NCBI GenBank assembly: GCA_964523885.1
Contig: CAZFYX010000047.1
Location: forward strand, 1 to 64,000
Direction: 5' to 3'
Origin: SHXO01 sp964523885
GTDB taxonomy: Bacteria; Pseudomonadota; Gammaproteobacteria; Burkholderiales; SHXO01
Length of the DNA: 64,000 nucleotides
This document shows positions 51,098-60,070 of the stretch, in pieces. Below the pieces are notes generated by a model. It had not been told where the DNA came from, did no database searches, and saw only the letters and a list, made by a program, of their open reading frames with translations. Positions within the stretch are counted from its first letter, which is position 1. Each line of letters opens with the position of its first letter. Position numbers and translations under genes: made by a program.

Positions 51098-54010
51098 ATG
51101 TCCGTCACCCAGCCGCTGCACTTCCTTCCCCGCGCCGGCGCCGCGGCACACCCGCTCGAGCAGCGCCTGCGCCGCGAGGTCGATGGGGAGCTCCTGTTCG
51201 ACGCCTTCGGCCGCGGCCGCTACAGCACCGACGCGTCGATCTACCAGATCATGCCCGTTGGCGTGGTGATCCCGCGTACCGAGGAGGCCGCGCGGATCGC
51301 GATCCAGATCGCGGTGGAAGCCGGTGTGCCGGTGCTTCCGCGTGGGGCGGGCACGTCGCAATGCGGCCAGACCGTGGGCGCTGCACTCGTCATCGACAAC
51401 GCGAAATACCTCGATCAGGTCGTCGAGGTGGACCTGGCGCGGCGCGAGGCGATGGTCCAGCCCGGCGTGGTGCTCGACGATCTCAACGCGCGCCTGCGTG
51501 CGCACGGGCTGTGGTACCCGGTCGATGTGTCGACCTCCGCGCAGGCGACCCTCGGTGGCATGGCAGGCAACAACTCCTGCGGCTCGCGTTCGATCCGCTA
51601 CGGCAACATGGTGCACAACGTCGCCGCCATCCAGGCGCTGCTCCCGTCGGGCCAGCTGCACTGGTTCGGCGATGCCGATGGGGCGGGAGACGAGTCCTAT
51701 CGGAGGCTGGTCGCGGGCATCCACGCCATCGCGCAGCGCGAGTCGGCAGAGATCGCGGCGCGCTGGCCCAGGGTGCTGCGTCGGGTGCAGGGCTACAACC
51801 TGGACCTGGTGCAGCCGCACCGGCCGCACAACCTCGCGCACCTGCTGGTCGGCTCAGAAGGCACGCTCGCCTGGTTCCAGCGCCTGCGTCTGAAGCTCTC
51901 GGCACTGCCGAAGCACAAGACGCTGGGCGTGTGCCACTTCCCCAGCTTCCACCAGGCGATGGCGCTCACGCAGCACATCGTCCAGCTCGATCCGGACGCG
52001 GTGGAGCTGGTCGACCGGACCATGATCGGCCTTGCACGCGACATCCCGCAGTACCGCGGCATCGTCTCCCGCTTCATCCGTGGCGAGCCGGACGCGATCC
52101 TCCTGGTCGAGTTCGCGGGCGATGAACAGGCGCCGCAGCTGCAGAAGCTGGGCCGCCTGGTCGAGCTGATGGCTGACCTCGGTCTGCCCGGCAGCGTAGT
52201 CGAGGTCACCGACGCTGCCCGGCAGAAGGACATCTGGGAGGTGCGAAAGGCCGGCCTCAACATCATGATGTCGATGAAGGGCGACGGCAAGCCGGTGTCC
52301 TTCATCGAGGACTGCGCCGTCCCGCTCGAGCATCTCGCCGAGTACACCCAGCGCATCGACGAGGTCTTCGCGCGCAACGGCACCCGCGGCACCTGGTACG
52401 CGCACGCGTCGGTGGGCACGCTGCACGTGCGCCCCGTGCTGAACATGAAGCAGGACGGCGCGCAGAAGATGCGGGCGATCGCCGAGGAGGCGTGCGAGCT
52501 GGTCAAGCGCTTCAAGGGGGCCTACTCGGGCGAGCACGGCGACGGCCTGGTGCGCTCGGAATGGATCGAGCCGATGCTGGGCGAGCGGCTCACCCGCGCA
52601 CTGGGCGAGGTCAAGGCGCTGTTCGATCCGGGCAACGTGATGAACCCCGGCAAGATCGTTCGCCCCTCGAAGATGGACGATGCAAGCCTGTTCCGGTTCA
52701 AGCCCGGCTACAGCGTCGACCGCCGGCCGACTGCCCTGGACTGGAGCGAGTGGGGCGGCTTCGCCGCGGCGGCCGAGATGTGCAACAACAATGGCCATTG
52801 CCGCAAGTTCGACGCCGGGACGATGTGCCCGTCCTACCGGGTGACGCGCGACGAGCAGCACCTCACCCGCGGCCGCGCCAACACCTTGCGCCTGGCGCTG
52901 TCGGGCCAGCTCGGCGCCGACGCGCTGACCTCGGAGGCGATGCGCGAGACGCTCGACCTGTGCGTGGGCTGCAAGGGCTGCAAGCGCGACTGTCCGACTG
53001 GGGTCGACATGGCGCGCATGAAGATCGAGGTGCTGCACCACCATCACGCCCGCCACGGCTACCGGCTGCGCGACAAGCTGGTGGCGTACCTGCCGCGCTA
53101 CGCCCCATGGGCTGCACGGCTGGCGCCGCTGCTCAACCTGCGCGATCGCGTCCCGCTGCTCGCCCGGCTCTCGGAGTCATGGCTCGGCCTGAGTGCGAGG
53201 CGCACCCTGCCGCAGTGGCAGCGGCGCACCTTCCTCGACACGGCTCGAGAGGCGGCGCGCGCCAACCCGGTCGGCGAAGTCGTCCTGCTGGCCGATACCT
53301 TCAACAACTACCATGAGCCGGAGAACCTGCATGCAGCGCTGCAGGTGCTCCAGGCCGCCGGCTATCGCGTGCACCTGGCTCGCGCGCCGGATGCGCGGCC
53401 GCTGTGCTGCGGCCGCACGTTCCTGGCCGTGGGCATGGTGGACGAGGCGCGGCGCGAGGCTCGCAGGTTGATCGCTGCAATCAGGCCGTTCGCAGAGCGT
53501 GGCGTGCCGATCGTCGGCCTGGAGCCGTCCTGCCTGTACAGTCTGCGCGACGAGTATCTCGCGCTGGGCCTGGACGAAGACGAGGTGGGCGTGATCGCCG
53601 AGCGCGCCGACCTGTTCGAGGAGTTTCTCGCCGACGAGCTGGACGCGGGCCGCCTGCAGCTGCCGCTCACTGCGACCATCAGCAAGGCGCTGCTGCATGG
53701 ACACTGCCATCAGAAGGCCTTCGCAGCGATGCCGGCTGTCGAGCGCGTGCTCAGGCTGGTGCCTGGTCTGGAGGTCGAGACCATCCAGTCGAGCTGCTGC
53801 GGCATGGCCGGGGCGTTCGGCTACGAGGCCCGGCACTACGACGTGTCGGTCCAGATGGCGGAGGCGTCGCTGGCGCCGACCGTGCGTGCCACGCCCGAAG
53901 CAACGGCCATCGTCGCGGACGGCACGAGCTGCCGGCACCAGATCTCGGACACCACGGGCCGGCGCGCGCAGCACGTCGCGCGCGTGCTTGCGGCCGCGCT
54001 GAAGCGCTGA
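51098..54010 (+). CDS. FAD- and Fe-S-containing 2-hydroxyacid dehydrogenase (YdiJ-like)
   Basis: 970-residue fusion. A FAD_binding_4 domain (PRGAGTSQCGQTVG, about 90-105; GGMAGNNSCGSRS, about 155-167) and FAD-oxidase C domain (to about residue 520, with GEHGDGLVRSEW) are joined to a ferredoxin-like part with Cys ligands in CNNNGHC (from C562) and a CxxCxxCxxxCP cluster site C622, C625, C628, C632, then two CCG domains (LCCGRTF; SSCCGMAGAFGYE). The layout matches E. coli YdiJ, a D-2-hydroxyglutarate dehydrogenase; D-lactate or glycolate are alternatives. Upstream in-frame codons are not conserved. Confidence 0.9.
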   Translation: MSVTQPLHFLPRAGAAAHPLEQRLRREVDGELLFDAFGRGRYSTDASIYQIMPVGVVIPRTEEAARIAIQIAVEAGVPVLPRGAGTSQCGQTVGAALVIDNAKYLDQVVEVDLARREAMVQPGVVLDDLNARLRAHGLWYPVDVSTSAQATLGGMAGNNSCGSRSIRYGNMVHNVAAIQALLPSGQLHWFGDADGAGDESYRRLVAGIHAIAQRESAEIAARWPRVLRRVQGYNLDLVQPHRPHNLAHLLVGSEGTLAWFQRLRLKLSALPKHKTLGVCHFPSFHQAMALTQHIVQLDPDAVELVDRTMIGLARDIPQYRGIVSRFIRGEPDAILLVEFAGDEQAPQLQKLGRLVELMADLGLPGSVVEVTDAARQKDIWEVRKAGLNIMMSMKGDGKPVSFIEDCAVPLEHLAEYTQRIDEVFARNGTRGTWYAHASVGTLHVRPVLNMKQDGAQKMRAIAEEACELVKRFKGAYSGEHGDGLVRSEWIEPMLGERLTRALGEVKALFDPGNVMNPGKIVRPSKMDDASLFRFKPGYSVDRRPTALDWSEWGGFAAAAEMCNNNGHCRKFDAGTMCPSYRVTRDEQHLTRGRANTLRLALSGQLGADALTSEAMRETLDLCVGCKGCKRDCPTGVDMARMKIEVLHHHHARHGYRLRDKLVAYLPRYAPWAARLAPLLNLRDRVPLLARLSESWLGLSARRTLPQWQRRTFLDTAREAARANPVGEVVLLADTFNNYHEPENLHAALQVLQAAGYRVHLARAPDARPLCCGRTFLAVGMVDEARREARRLIAAIRPFAERGVPIVGLEPSCLYSLRDEYLALGLDEDEVGVIAERADLFEEFLADELDAGRLQLPLTATISKALLHGHCHQKAFAAMPAVERVLRLVPGLEVETIQSSCCGMAGAFGYEARHYDVSVQMAEASLAPTVRATPEATAIVADGTSCRHQISDTTGRRAQHVARVLAAALKR

Positions 54011-54066
54011 CCGCACCTCAACGCGGCACGCGCGCAGAGGCGCGCCAGGAGGGGGCTGAACCTTTT

Positions 54067-54089
54067 TCTCTGCGTACTCTGCGGTGAAA
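54067..54089. repeat. CTCTGCG double-motif intergenic sequence
   Basis: CTCTGCGTACTCTGCGGTG, preceded by T5 and followed by AAAG, lies in the 86-base gap between the convergent oxidase and dehydratase genes. The CTCTGCG unit is repeated with ten-base period. I recall similar strings recurring between genes in many environmental bacterial genomes; this cannot be verified here. It may act at a transcript end. Confidence 0.4.
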
Positions 54090-54096
54090 GCGGTGG

Positions 54097-55821
54097 TCAG
54101 TGGATCTCCGGCTCCGGGGTGGGCGCAGTGCCCTCCAGGAAGCGGAAGTCGCAACCTTCGTTCGCCTGCGTGATGTGCTGCGCGAACAATGCGCCATAGC
54201 CGCGCTCGAACTTCGGCTTCGGCGCCTGCCATGCGGCGCGCCGGCGCGCGAGTTCCTCGTCGCTCACCTTCAGCGTCAGGCGACGCCCGGGAACATCCAG
54301 CTCGATCAGATCGCCGCTGCGCACCAGTGCCAGCGGCCCTCCGACGAAACTCTCGGGCGCGACGTGCAGCACGCACGCGCCATAGCTCGTCCCGCTCATG
54401 CGTGCATCCGACAGCCGCACCATGTCGCGCACGCCCTGCTTGAGCAGCTTCTTCGGGATCGGCAGCATGCCCCACTCCGGCATGCCCGGACCGCCCAGCG
54501 GACCGGCGTTGCGCAGCACGAGCACCGATGAGGCGTCCACGTCGAGATACTCATCGTCGATGCGAGCCGCCATGTCGTTGTAGTCCTCGAACACGACCGC
54601 CTTGCCGGTGTGCTGCAGCAGCTTGGGGTCGGCTGCGGTGGGCTTGATCACCGCGCCATCGGGCGCGAGGTTTCCTCGCAGCACGGCCAGGCCTCCGCTC
54701 GCCTGCACCGGCTGGTCCGGCGTGGCGATCACGTCCGGGTTGTAGGTCCTGCAGCCGGCGATGTTCTCGCCCAGGCTGCGGCCGTTCACGGTCCGCTGCG
54801 ACAGGTCGAGCAGGTCGCCCATCTCGCCCATCAGCGCGCGCAATCCGCCGGCGTAGTAGAAGTCCTCCATCAGCCACTTGCCAGACGGGCGCAGGTTGGT
54901 GAGCAGCGGCACCTTGCGCGAGATCTGATCGAAGCGATCCAGGGTGAGCCGGATGCCTGCACGCCCCGCCATCGCGACCAGATGCACGATCGCGTTGGTG
55001 GAGCCCCCGAGCGCCATCAGCACGGCGATCGCATTGTCGAACGAAGTGGCGGTGAGGACGTCGGACGGCTTGAGGTCGTCCCACACCATCTCCACGATGC
55101 GCCGCCCGCAGGCTTCCGCCATGCGGGAATGATTGGCGTCCACTGCCGGGATCGAGGACGAGCCCGGCAGGGCCAGGCCCAGGGTCTCGGCGAGACTCAT
55201 CATCGTCGACGCCGTCCCCATCGTCATGCACGTGCCCGCCGACCGCGCGATGCCTTCCTCGATCTCCGACCAGGCCTGCTCGTCGATATTGCCCGCGCGC
55301 AGCTCGGCCCAGTACTTCCACGAATCGCTGCCGCTGCCCAGGGTCTTGCCGCGCCAGTTGCCGCGCAACATCGCCCCCGCGGGCATGTAGATCGCCGGCA
55401 GGTTCATGGAAGTGGCGCCCATGAGCAGCGCCGGGGTAGTCTTGTCACACCCCCCCATGAGCACGCAGCCGTCGGCCGGATAGGAGCGCAGCAGCTCCTC
55501 GGTTTCCAGCGCGAGCAGGTTGCGGTACATCATCGTGGTCGGCTTCTGGAACGGCTCCGACAGCGAGATGGCCGGCATCTCCAGCGGAAAGCCGCCGGCC
55601 TGCCACACCCCGCGCTTGACCTCCTCCACCCGCTGCTTGAAGTGGGTGTGGCACTGGTTGATGTCGCTCCAGGTGTTGATGATCGCGATCACCGGCTTGC
55701 CGGCGTAATCCTCCCGGGAGTAACCCATCTGGAGGGTGCGGGAGCGGTGGCCGAAGGAGCGCAGGTCCTTCGCGCCGTACCAGCGGTGGCTGCGGAGCTG
55801 TTCGAGGGTCTTGCGTGCCAT
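54097..55821 (-). CDS. IlvD/Edd family dehydratase, sugar-acid type
   Basis: 574-residue Fe-S dehydratase. The sequence NTWSDINQCHTHFKQRVEEVKRG, SLSEPFQKPTTMMYRNLLALE and GCVLMGGCDKTTPALLMGA with GGSTNAIVHL match the IlvD/Edd fold; the first two phrases are closer to L-arabinonate/pentonate dehydratases than to valine-pathway IlvD. It would convert a sugar acid to a 2-keto-3-deoxy acid in the cytoplasm. No sugar transporter or dehydrogenase flanks it, so the substrate is open; dihydroxyacid dehydratase remains possible. Confidence 0.88.
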   Translation of the reverse strand: MARKTLEQLRSHRWYGAKDLRSFGHRSRTLQMGYSREDYAGKPVIAIINTWSDINQCHTHFKQRVEEVKRGVWQAGGFPLEMPAISLSEPFQKPTTMMYRNLLALETEELLRSYPADGCVLMGGCDKTTPALLMGATSMNLPAIYMPAGAMLRGNWRGKTLGSGSDSWKYWAELRAGNIDEQAWSEIEEGIARSAGTCMTMGTASTMMSLAETLGLALPGSSSIPAVDANHSRMAEACGRRIVEMVWDDLKPSDVLTATSFDNAIAVLMALGGSTNAIVHLVAMAGRAGIRLTLDRFDQISRKVPLLTNLRPSGKWLMEDFYYAGGLRALMGEMGDLLDLSQRTVNGRSLGENIAGCRTYNPDVIATPDQPVQASGGLAVLRGNLAPDGAVIKPTAADPKLLQHTGKAVVFEDYNDMAARIDDEYLDVDASSVLVLRNAGPLGGPGMPEWGMLPIPKKLLKQGVRDMVRLSDARMSGTSYGACVLHVAPESFVGGPLALVRSGDLIELDVPGRRLTLKVSDEELARRRAAWQAPKPKFERGYGALFAQHITQANEGCDFRFLEGTAPTPEPEIH

Positions 55822-56035
55822 GGGGGTCGGGAAGTTGGTCGTTGTGGGTCGGCGCGCCGGGCGCGCGAGCCCGGAACCTTACCACCTGAGCGGGAGGTTG
55901 CGCACGCGGGGACGAGGCGTGCATTCGCGACGCTTCAAGCCCGGAGCGACCATTTGCCGCGGACCGGGTCCTGCACGGAGCCGTAAAATCTCCCCACCAG
56001 CGCACCCCGCCCCGCCCGACTCCGAGTCCCACGCC
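55822..56035. other. Divergent intergenic region between dehydratase and fused synthase genes
   Basis: The 214-base gap contains a GC-rich hairpin CCGGGC/GCCCGG (about 55858-55875) near the dehydratase and a possible -10 TAAAAT at 55984-55989, about 46 bases before the plus-strand gene. No convincing -35 accompanies it and no small gene is apparent. Confidence 0.35.
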
Positions 56036-57616
56036 ATGACACCTCCGCCGGACGAATCCCGCACGGAGGACACGTACGTCCTCGACCGGGCGGTCCCGTT
56101 TGCCACCGTCGCGCTCACCGGTGCGTCGGTGATGGTGCTGGAGCTGCTGGGCACGCGCATCATCGCGCCGTTCTACGGAACCAGCCTGTACGTCTGGTCA
56201 TCGCTCATCGCGGTGACCATGATCGCCCTGGCTGTGGGCTACTACGCCGGCGGCTGGTGCGCGGACCATTGGCCGCGGCTGCGCCTCTCCCATATCCTGC
56301 TGCTAGCAGGGCTGTTCACGATGCTCGTGCCGTACGAGAGTGGCGCCGTGCTGCGATCGACCGACGCGTGGGGCATGCGTGCCGGGGCATTCTCCAGTGC
56401 GTTGCTCCTGTTTCTGCCCCCGCTGACCTTCCTGGGCATGGCCGGGCCGTACGTCATCAAGTCGATTACTCTTAACCTCGCCCGGGTTGGTACCGCATCG
56501 GGCTCGGTGTATGCGGTCAGCACGGCGGGAAGCGTCGCGGGAACGCTGCTCCTGGGCTTCTACCTTCTGCCGGTATGGGGGACGCGCAGCATCCTCGCCG
56601 GCACGGCAGTGGTGCTGGTCATGCTGGCGGTGGCGTTTGCGTGGTACGAGCGTATCCGTCTGCAGCGCGGCCGCCCGCTGGTGACCACCATCGGTGCGAT
56701 GGTGGTCGCCGCGACCGCCGCCGTGGCACCGCTGGCAACGCCCCGCGAGGCCAGCGACTTTGCCGTCCGATACGAGACCGAGAGCACGTACGGCTGGGTC
56801 CGGGTGGTCGACGACGAGCGCCACGGCGTCCGCCTGCTGCTGTCGGATGCCTCCTCGATCGGTGCGGTAGAACGCGCTACGGGCCGCAGCATGCTCAGCT
56901 ACCAGCAGATCCTCCTGTACCTGCCGATGCTCGAGCAACAGGTCGCGGGCCAGCGACCGCGCCGCGCCCTTCTCATCGGGCTGGGCGCCGGCACCGTCGC
57001 CACCGAGCTCAAGCGACTGGGCATCGCGACCGACACGATCGAGATCGACCCCGCGGTCGCGCAGGCCGCGGGTGACTACTTCGGGTTCCGTCCCACGGGT
57101 TCGTTCATCGTCGGCGACGGACGTTACGAGATCCGCCGGCTTGCGCCGGGTTATGACCTGATCATCCACGACTGCTTCACCGGGGGTGCCGAACCCGTGC
57201 ACCTGCTGACCCGCGAGATGCTGGCCGAACTTCGGGGGCTGCTCCGCGACGACGGCGTGCTGGCGCTCAACTTCGTGGGCTTCGCCCATGGCAACGGGGC
57301 CGATGCGGTCGCATCCGTCTCACGGACCCTGGCCGAGCTGTTCCCCTACCGGCGTGTGTTCGTGACCATGCCGGGCCAAGCCTTCACCGATTTCGTGTTC
57401 ATGGTGTCCCGTCATCCTGTCCGGTTCTTGCCGCGTGATGCGGCCGATGCGCAGCGCCTGGAAGTCCTGCGACGCTACGAGACCGAAGCCCCGGGAGCGG
57501 GTGGCGTCGTGCTGACCGACGACTTCAACCCGCTCGAGCATATGCAGGCACGCAAGACGGAGCACTACCGCGGACTCTTCATGCAGCGCGTGGCGCCAGA
57601 GCTGTTGCTGCGTTGA
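56036..57616 (+). CDS. Membrane protein fused to spermidine-synthase-like domain
   Basis: 526 residues. The N-terminal half (about 20-235) has about seven membrane segments, starting VALTGASVMVLELLGTRIIAPFYG, a motif of the fused MFS/spermidine-synthase family. The C-terminal half is a SAM-type Rossmann fold with LLIGLGAGTVATELKRLG, DTIEIDPAV and DLIIHDCFTGG. True SpeE enzymes have a GGGDG loop and a DSSDP-like motif; these are altered, so polyamine synthesis is doubtful. It stops nine bases from the convergent yceI stop. Confidence 0.85.
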   Translation: MTPPPDESRTEDTYVLDRAVPFATVALTGASVMVLELLGTRIIAPFYGTSLYVWSSLIAVTMIALAVGYYAGGWCADHWPRLRLSHILLLAGLFTMLVPYESGAVLRSTDAWGMRAGAFSSALLLFLPPLTFLGMAGPYVIKSITLNLARVGTASGSVYAVSTAGSVAGTLLLGFYLLPVWGTRSILAGTAVVLVMLAVAFAWYERIRLQRGRPLVTTIGAMVVAATAAVAPLATPREASDFAVRYETESTYGWVRVVDDERHGVRLLLSDASSIGAVERATGRSMLSYQQILLYLPMLEQQVAGQRPRRALLIGLGAGTVATELKRLGIATDTIEIDPAVAQAAGDYFGFRPTGSFIVGDGRYEIRRLAPGYDLIIHDCFTGGAEPVHLLTREMLAELRGLLRDDGVLALNFVGFAHGNGADAVASVSRTLAELFPYRRVFVTMPGQAFTDFVFMVSRHPVRFLPRDAADAQRLEVLRRYETEAPGAGGVVLTDDFNPLEHMQARKTEHYRGLFMQRVAPELLLR

Positions 57617-57625
57617 ACCGGGTGG

Positions 57626-58207
57626 TCACTCCTCCCGGATGGCCTCGACCGAGATCACCAGGCGCACTTCATCGCTCACCAGCGATAGATAGCGATCCAT
57701 GCCGAAATCCGACCGCTTGAGTATGGCGTGCAGATCACCGCCGCACACGAAGCGGTCGAGCACCAGGATCTTGACCTGCTTGCACACGAACGAGTCCGCC
57801 GTCAGCTGAATCGGCCGGGTGACGCCGTGCACGGTGAGCTCCCCGGCAAACTCCACCGGCACGCCGTCGGAGAACCTGACGGCCTTTCCCGTGAAGCGCG
57901 CCGTCCGGAATTTCGCGACGTCGAAGAACATCTCGCCGACCAGCACGGCGTCGAGCTTCTTCACGCCGGTGTCGATCGAGCGCGGATCGAGCTCGACCAC
58001 AACCTCCGCCGCCTGCTGTTCCGCATCGAGCGAGGCACTGCCCTTGATCACGGCCATGCGTCCGCGCACGGACGATACGCCGGTGTGGACCACCGCGAAG
58101 TAGGCGAAGGTGTGGTCGGGGTCGATGCGGAAGCGCCATTGCGCTGCCTGGGCGCACGTTGCGCTCGCGGCGAGCAGAACTCCGATCAGTGCAGCCTGGA
58201 TTCTCAT
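57626..58207 (-). CDS. yceI: YceI family periplasmic protein
   Basis: 193 residues with signal peptide MRIQAALIGVLLAASATCAQA. The mature domain (AQWRFRIDPDHTFAYFAVVHTGVSSVRGRM, GELTVHGVTRPIQLTADSF, RSDFGMDRYLSLVSDEVRLVISVEA) is the lipocalin-like YceI fold that binds isoprenoid-like ligands in homologues. It may be stress-linked. The ATG at 58207 is chosen to begin the signal peptide; 13 upstream codons are dropped. Confidence 0.93.
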   Translation of the reverse strand: MRIQAALIGVLLAASATCAQAAQWRFRIDPDHTFAYFAVVHTGVSSVRGRMAVIKGSASLDAEQQAAEVVVELDPRSIDTGVKKLDAVLVGEMFFDVAKFRTARFTGKAVRFSDGVPVEFAGELTVHGVTRPIQLTADSFVCKQVKILVLDRFVCGGDLHAILKRSDFGMDRYLSLVSDEVRLVISVEAIREE

Positions 58208-58282
58208 GCTATCACCCCTGCGGCTGAAGACCCGGGCAGCGTACACGATCGGCCGATTCCTGGACCAACCGGAAATCGCGCA

Positions 58283-60001
58283 CTACTTCCTGAGCGCGGC
58301 CCGCAGCTGCTTCAGGCTTCGCGCGTTCAGCACATCGCGCTTCTCGAGCCAACCGCGGCGTGCCTGCCCCACGCCGAAGCGCAGCAGGTCCAGTTCGAAG
58401 CTGCTGTGGGCGTCGGAGTTGATCGACAGCAGCGCGCCCTCGTCCTTTGCCATGCGACAATAAACATCGGCGAGATCAAGACGCTCCGGATGCGCGTTCA
58501 CCTCCAGCGCCACATTGCGTGCCTTGGCCCGGCGGATGACCTTCTGCATGTCGACTTCGTATGCATCCCGCCTCTCCAGCAGCCGGCCCGTGGGATGCGC
58601 GAGGATGTGCACGCAGGGATGGTCGAGTGCCTTGAGGATGCGCGCGGTCTGCTTCTCTCGCGGCAGGTCGAACCGGCTGTGCACCGCGGCGATGACGATG
58701 TCGAGCTGCGCGAGGGCCGCGTCCGGCAGGTCTAGTGTGCCGTCCTCGAGGATGTCGACCTCGATCCCCTTCAGCACCGTGAAGCCGTCGAGCTTGGCAT
58801 TGACACGGTCGATCTCGGCGGCCTGCTTCATGAGCCGGACCGGATCGAGGCCATACGCCATGGCCAGGCGCTGCGAGTGCTCGGTGATGGCAAGGTACTC
58901 GAGCCCCCGCTGCTGCGCGGCCCGGGCCATCTCCTCCACCGTGTGATGCCCGTCGCTCGCTTTGGTATGGACGTGCAGGTCGCCCTTCAGGTCCTTCAGC
59001 TCGACCAGCCTGGGCAGTGCGCCATTCAGCCCGGCCTCGATCTCGCCGCGATCCTCGCGCAGCTCGGGCGCGATCCAGGGCAGTCCAACGCACGCGTACA
59101 CCGACTCCTCGGATTCACCCGCGATGCGCTCGCGTCCGCGGAAGACCCCGTACTCGTTGAGCTTGAGTCCCTTCTCCTGTGCCATCCTGCGCACAACGAT
59201 GTTGTGGGCCTTCGAGCCGGTGAAGTACTGCAGGGCCGCGCCCCAACTCTCCTCCGGGACGACCCGCAGATCGACCTGCAGGCCCGACTTGAGGATCACC
59301 GTGGAGCGGGTGGGGCCGCTCGACAGCACCTGCGCGACCTCCGAGTAGGCATTGAAGCGCTGCATCACCACCGCTGCGTCACGCGCGGTTGCAACCAGAT
59401 CAAGGTCGCCCACGGTCTCGCGCATGCGTCGATAGCTGCCCGTCACGCACACCTGCCCGACGGTTGCGGACTTGCGCAGGTACGCGGCGAGCGGCTCTGC
59501 GGCCTGTGCTGCCACGGCCAGCTTCAGGCGCGGGCTCCGTGCCAGGCGCTGCTGGACTGCTTCCAGGATCTTCTGCTCCGTCTTCTCCCCGAACCCCGGG
59601 AGGTCGCGGATGCGCTGCGCCTGCGCGGCCTGCACCAACTGCTGCAGTGTCTGGATATCGAGATCGTGCCAGAGCGTCTTGACGCGCTTGGGTCCCAGTC
59701 CCGGTACCCGGAGCAGCTGCGCGACGGCCGGCGGCACATCCTTCTCCAGGCGCTGCAGGAACTCGCAACTGCCTGTTTCGACGATCTCGCGGATCTTGTT
59801 GGCGAGGTCCTCCCCGATGCCGGGGATGTCGGTGAGCGGCATCCCGCGAGCCATGAACGTGGTGACGTCGGTGCCGAGGTCGCCGATGGTGCGCGCAGCG
59901 TTGCGGTAGGCGCGCACCCGGAAGGGATTCGCGCTCTGGATGTCGAGCAGGTCGGCGATCTCGTCGAAGATCGCGGCGATGCCGGCATTGGTGGCAGCCA
60001 T
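58283..60001 (-). CDS. polX: PolX-type DNA polymerase/3'-5' exonuclease with PHP domain
   Basis: 572-residue family X polymerase. N-terminal helix-hairpin-helix region (FDEIADLLDIQSANPFRVRAYRNAAR; GIGEDLANKI; VPGLGPKRVKTLW), nucleotidyl-transfer motif GSYRRMRETVGDLDLV (about 193-208), and PHP domain from about residue 341 with DLHVHTKASDG, LAITEHSQRLAMAYG, HILAHPTGR and SINSDAHSSFE, the metal-binding set for exonuclease activity. A cytoplasmic base-excision-repair role is known for homologues. Confidence 0.95.
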   Translation of the reverse strand: MAATNAGIAAIFDEIADLLDIQSANPFRVRAYRNAARTIGDLGTDVTTFMARGMPLTDIPGIGEDLANKIREIVETGSCEFLQRLEKDVPPAVAQLLRVPGLGPKRVKTLWHDLDIQTLQQLVQAAQAQRIRDLPGFGEKTEQKILEAVQQRLARSPRLKLAVAAQAAEPLAAYLRKSATVGQVCVTGSYRRMRETVGDLDLVATARDAAVVMQRFNAYSEVAQVLSSGPTRSTVILKSGLQVDLRVVPEESWGAALQYFTGSKAHNIVVRRMAQEKGLKLNEYGVFRGRERIAGESEESVYACVGLPWIAPELREDRGEIEAGLNGALPRLVELKDLKGDLHVHTKASDGHHTVEEMARAAQQRGLEYLAITEHSQRLAMAYGLDPVRLMKQAAEIDRVNAKLDGFTVLKGIEVDILEDGTLDLPDAALAQLDIVIAAVHSRFDLPREKQTARILKALDHPCVHILAHPTGRLLERRDAYEVDMQKVIRRAKARNVALEVNAHPERLDLADVYCRMAKDEGALLSINSDAHSSFELDLLRFGVGQARRGWLEKRDVLNARSLKQLRAALRK

Positions 60002-60070
60002 CGGTGCGGACCCCGAAGCGGACCGCCCATTCTGCGCGGTCCGTGGTTCTCCTGCAGCGGCAGTGCCCGG

